From Planctomycetota bacterium (lineage in GTDB: Bacteria; Planctomycetota; Phycisphaerae; UBA1845), in assembly GCA_022561415.1 (NCBI GenBank), contig JADFRH010000100.1, positions 1-7,892 of the forward strand: 7,892 nt of DNA. Reading direction: 5' to 3'. The position numbers and the translations under genes were made by a program. Numbering within the stretch: the first letter of the stretch is position 1; each line of letters begins with the position of its first letter. Shown here in pieces: positions 6,362 to 7,892 of the stretch. Under the pieces are notes generated by a model that worked only from the letters and a program-made list of their open reading frames with translations, had not been told where the DNA came from and searched no databases.

Positions 6362-6883
6362 ATGAAACTCCTCTTGTGCAAGAACGTCAGTAGCCTTGGA
6401 ATTGTCGGTGATGTGGTCGAGGTGTCCGCGGGCTATGCACGAAACTATCTGGTGCCGCACGGTCTGGCAACGGAGCCGACGACGGCCAACGTTCGCAAGG
6501 TGGCCAAGGCGCGGAAGGAAGCAGAGCAGGAACTGGTCCGCCAGCGCGAGATGCTTGAAGCCTTCGCCAAGAGGCTGGAAGGCGTCGAGATCACCGTATC
6601 CGCCCTGTCCAACGAAGAGGGTGTGCTGTACGGGTCGGTCGGCACCAAAGAGATCGCGGCCGCTCTTGCGGCGGAGGGGCACCCCGTCGAGCCCGAGCAT
6701 GTCGTGCTCGAGGAACCGATTCGCCGACTCGACAACGTGTCGGTGGACATCAAGCTCGCGCCCGATATGTTGAGCACCGTGAAGCTCTGGGTCGTACGCG
6801 ACAAGTCGGGTTCACAAGAGGACGAAGGCGAATCGAAACCCGGCACGGAGGCTGGAACGGATGGCCACGGCTCCGACGAATAA
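6362..6883 (+). CDS. rplI: 50S ribosomal protein L9
   Basis: L9 binds 23S rRNA near the base of the L1 stalk and helps keep the reading frame. The start was chosen at ATG 6362, giving MKLLLCKNVSSLGIVGDVVE, although the frame is open upstream. The L9 signature GDVVEVSAGYARNYLVPHGL spans 16-35. The long connecting helix (about 42-75) is rich in Lys, Glu and Arg. The C-terminal domain (76-147) includes GVLYGSVGTKEIAAAL (87-102), and an acidic tail follows (148-173). The 173 residues exceed the usual 148-150 because of that tail. The ribosome binding site is weak (GGGATC region). The 99-base gap after ssb is too short to encode S18, so rpsR is absent here. The end overlaps the dnaB start by 23 bases. 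Confidence 0.93.
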   Translation: MKLLLCKNVSSLGIVGDVVEVSAGYARNYLVPHGLATEPTTANVRKVAKARKEAEQELVRQREMLEAFAKRLEGVEITVSALSNEEGVLYGSVGTKEIAAALAAEGHPVEPEHVVLEEPIRRLDNVSVDIKLAPDMLSTVKLWVVRDKSGSQEDEGESKPGTEAGTDGHGSDE

Positions 6884-7892
6884 CCTGTCCGCCACCGCCA
6901 CCGGCGCGGAGCGTGTTCCACCGCACGATCTCGACGCCGAGATGGCCCTTCTCGGCTCGATGATGATGAGCCGCGACGCCATCGCCGACGTCGTGCCGAT
7001 CATCGGGCGAACGCAGAGCGCTTGGTTCTACCTCCCGGCCCACCAGCAGCTCTTCGAGGTTCTGCTCGATCAGTACGATGACCCGACCAAAGCGATCGAT
7101 CTGATCGTCGTATCGGACGAGCTGCGCCGCCGCAGCCTGCTCGAGGCGATCGGCGGTCACGAATACATGATCCAACTGGCCGAGAGCTTCGGCGAATGGT
7201 CCAACGCCGAGTACTACGCCAAGATCGTGCGCGACAAGGGCATGCTTCGCGACCTGATCCGCTGCTCGGGCGAGATGGCGGAGCGAGCCTACAGCGACAT
7301 CGACGACGTTCGTGAGATTCTCGACCGTGCCGAGGAACTCCATGGCTTGGGGGAAGTCAGCCGGAACGCCCGGACGGCGATCCTCTACGAGGAAGGGAAG
7401 TTCGAGTTGGCTGATCCGGTTTCAGACTACCTGCCTCAGTTCCAGGACATGAAGGTTTATGTGTCGGGAACGGTGGACAGTGACGGCGGAAATGCCGTCC
7501 TCTGGTCCGACGTGGAGACCCTGTTTTACGGTTCCGTACTCGGACGCGGCGGCGACCTGGGCGGAGACGGCGGTCGGGTCGAAGTGTCCGGCTATTGGAA
7601 CCTCCTGTATCGCGGCCTGGTCAATGTCGGCGCGGTGCTGATTCTACTTACGCAGTCGTGGCTGCCGATCGGGCCGGAAAAAGGTCTGTGGCGCAACGCC
7701 ATTCTCGTGGGCGGAACCATCGGGGCATTGTTGCTCGTGTTTCAACTTTTTCAAGCGGCGTATCCCTTCGTGCTGAGATGGGCGCTGGACCACAAGGCTA
7801 CCTTCCTCATGCTGCCGGCGATGATCGTCGTCGCGGGCGGCATGGTCTGGCGCGGGTTTGACGATTTGTTTTCGTGGATGCCGTCGACCATG
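6861..7892 (+). CDS. dnaB: Replicative helicase DnaB, N-terminal domain, fused in frame to unrelated fragments; open at right edge
   Basis: ATG at 6861 has GGAGG (6847-6851) 9 bases upstream and overlaps rplI, supporting both start and coupling. Residues about 20-160 are the DnaB N-terminal domain, which helps hexamer assembly and primase contact: PPHDLDAEMALLGSMM (20-35), LPAHQQLFEVL (58-68), DELRRRSLLEAIGGHEYM (86-103), NAEYYAKIVRDKGMLRDLI (115-133) and DVREILDRAEE (149-159). A true DnaB would continue through a linker into a RecA-like ATPase with Walker motifs. Here residues 161-344 contain none of that and resemble three other families in turn (listed separately), without stop or frameshift up to the last base. 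The helicase as written would lack its motor. I read the start as the real dnaB gene and everything after about 7340 as foreign, most likely from a misassembly. Confidence 0.8.
   Translation, partial: MATAPTNNLSATATGAERVPPHDLDAEMALLGSMMMSRDAIADVVPIIGRTQSAWFYLPAHQQLFEVLLDQYDDPTKAIDLIVVSDELRRRSLLEAIGGHEYMIQLAESFGEWSNAEYYAKIVRDKGMLRDLIRCSGEMAERAYSDIDDVREILDRAEELHGLGEVSRNARTAILYEEGKFELADPVSDYLPQFQDMKVYVSGTVDSDGGNAVLWSDVETLFYGSVLGRGGDLGGDGGRVEVSGYWNLLYRGLVNVGAVLILLTQSWLPIGPEKGLWRNAILVGGTIGALLLVFQLFQAAYPFVLRWALDHKATFLMLPAMIVVAGGMVWRGFDDLFSWMPSTM
7374..7472 (+). other. In-frame fragment of a serine beta-lactamase-family protein
   Basis: Residues about 172-204 of the open frame read TAILYEEGKFELADPVSDYL followed by PQFQDMKVYVSGT. 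This matches the segment just after the SxxK motif in class C beta-lactamase/esterase-like serine hydrolases, often seen as LVEEGKLSLDDPVSKYLPEF. The nucleophile-bearing SxxK, the YxN and all later parts are missing, so it has no activity. Residues 161-171 before it are unassigned. The family call rests on motif memory alone. Confidence 0.6.
7473..7592 (+). other. In-frame fragment of a filamentous-haemagglutinin-like surface protein
   Basis: Residues about 205-244 read DSDGGNAVLWSDVETLFYGS, then VLGRGGDLGGDGGRVEVSG. The pattern DGGxVVxWSDxxTxFxGxxxARGGxxGGDGGFVEVSG is typical of large secreted beta-helix proteins of the filamentous haemagglutinin/two-partner secretion type. Only about 40 residues are present, from the middle of such a protein. 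Its right border with the next fragment is unclear and may extend to about 7634 (RGLVNVGA). Confidence 0.6.
7593..7892 (+). other. In-frame fragment of an RND heavy-metal efflux permease (CusA/CzcA-like)
   Basis: Residues about 245-344 are hydrophobic and resemble an inner membrane part of CusA/CzcA-type pumps. WLPIGPEKGLWRNAIL (267-282) is followed by FQLFQAAYPFVLRWALDHKA (294-313) and then FLMLPAMIVVAGGMVWRGFD (315-334). Three likely membrane segments are visible (about 254-270, 280-299 and 315-331). The left border is uncertain within 7593-7635. The frame is open at the window edge. The RND call is by resemblance of the WLPxGPxxG and LRWxLxHK patterns and is not certain. Confidence 0.5.

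Noticed and set aside
5777..6700. Long minus-strand open frame opposite ssb and rplI
   Set aside because: It is antisense to two well-supported genes, has no recognisable motif and no ribosome binding site.
7340..7892. A new multi-domain helicase-hydrolase-adhesin-transporter system
   Set aside because: Each piece is a short fragment cut inside a domain and lacks its active or structural core, so chimerism explains it better than function.
1..7892. CRISPR array, insertion sequence, integrase or phage genes
   Set aside because: I saw no regularly spaced repeats, no transposase or integrase motifs and no terminal inverted repeats with target duplications.

Overview
The window suggests a G+C-rich planctomycete (Phycisphaerae- or Planctomycetia-like). 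The basis is the gene order glmU, prs, rplY/ctc, pth, rpsF, ssb, rplI, dnaB, all on the + strand, without an rpsR between ssb and rplI. This placement is an inference from gene order and protein motifs; no search was run.

Layout. At 1-85 there is a minus-strand promoter, a ribosome binding site and the first four codons of a possible divergent gene that leaves the window. At 172-966 is a + strand gene of unknown function with a GYPxCC motif and a cysteine cluster. It runs tail to tail into the 5' part of a minus-strand Fic-family gene (856-1248), and both lose their natural 3' ends near 856-873. A non-coding stretch of about 550 bases follows (1249-1801). It holds an A+T-rich part, two palindromic sites, a promoter-like element and a hairpin. 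tRNA-Gln(UUG) lies at 1802-1872 with a strong inverted repeat after it.

The core is one tightly packed operon (1998 to about 7340). It makes UDP-GlcNAc (a GlmU that stops short in its left-handed beta-helix), PRPP (Prs), translation parts (L25/Ctc, S6, L9), peptidyl-tRNA hydrolase for recycling stalled peptidyl-tRNA, SSB, and the start of the replicative helicase DnaB. Junctions are tight: a 4-base overlap for glmU/prs, 11 bases for rplY/pth and a 23-base overlap for rplI/dnaB. Three genes use TTG or GTG starts.

The right end is abnormal. After the DnaB N-terminal domain (residue about 160) the frame stays open to the last base, but the protein changes family three times: a serine beta-lactamase-family piece, a filamentous-haemagglutinin-like repeat piece, then a CusA/CzcA-like RND efflux piece. 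All are on the same strand and in the same frame. The likeliest explanation is a chimeric assembly, perhaps with another join near 865. A genuine mosaic gene cannot be excluded from sequence alone. I see no defence system, CRISPR array, transposase or other clearly new system. The best leads are the in-frame mosaic, the unknown GYPxCC protein and the short GlmU.
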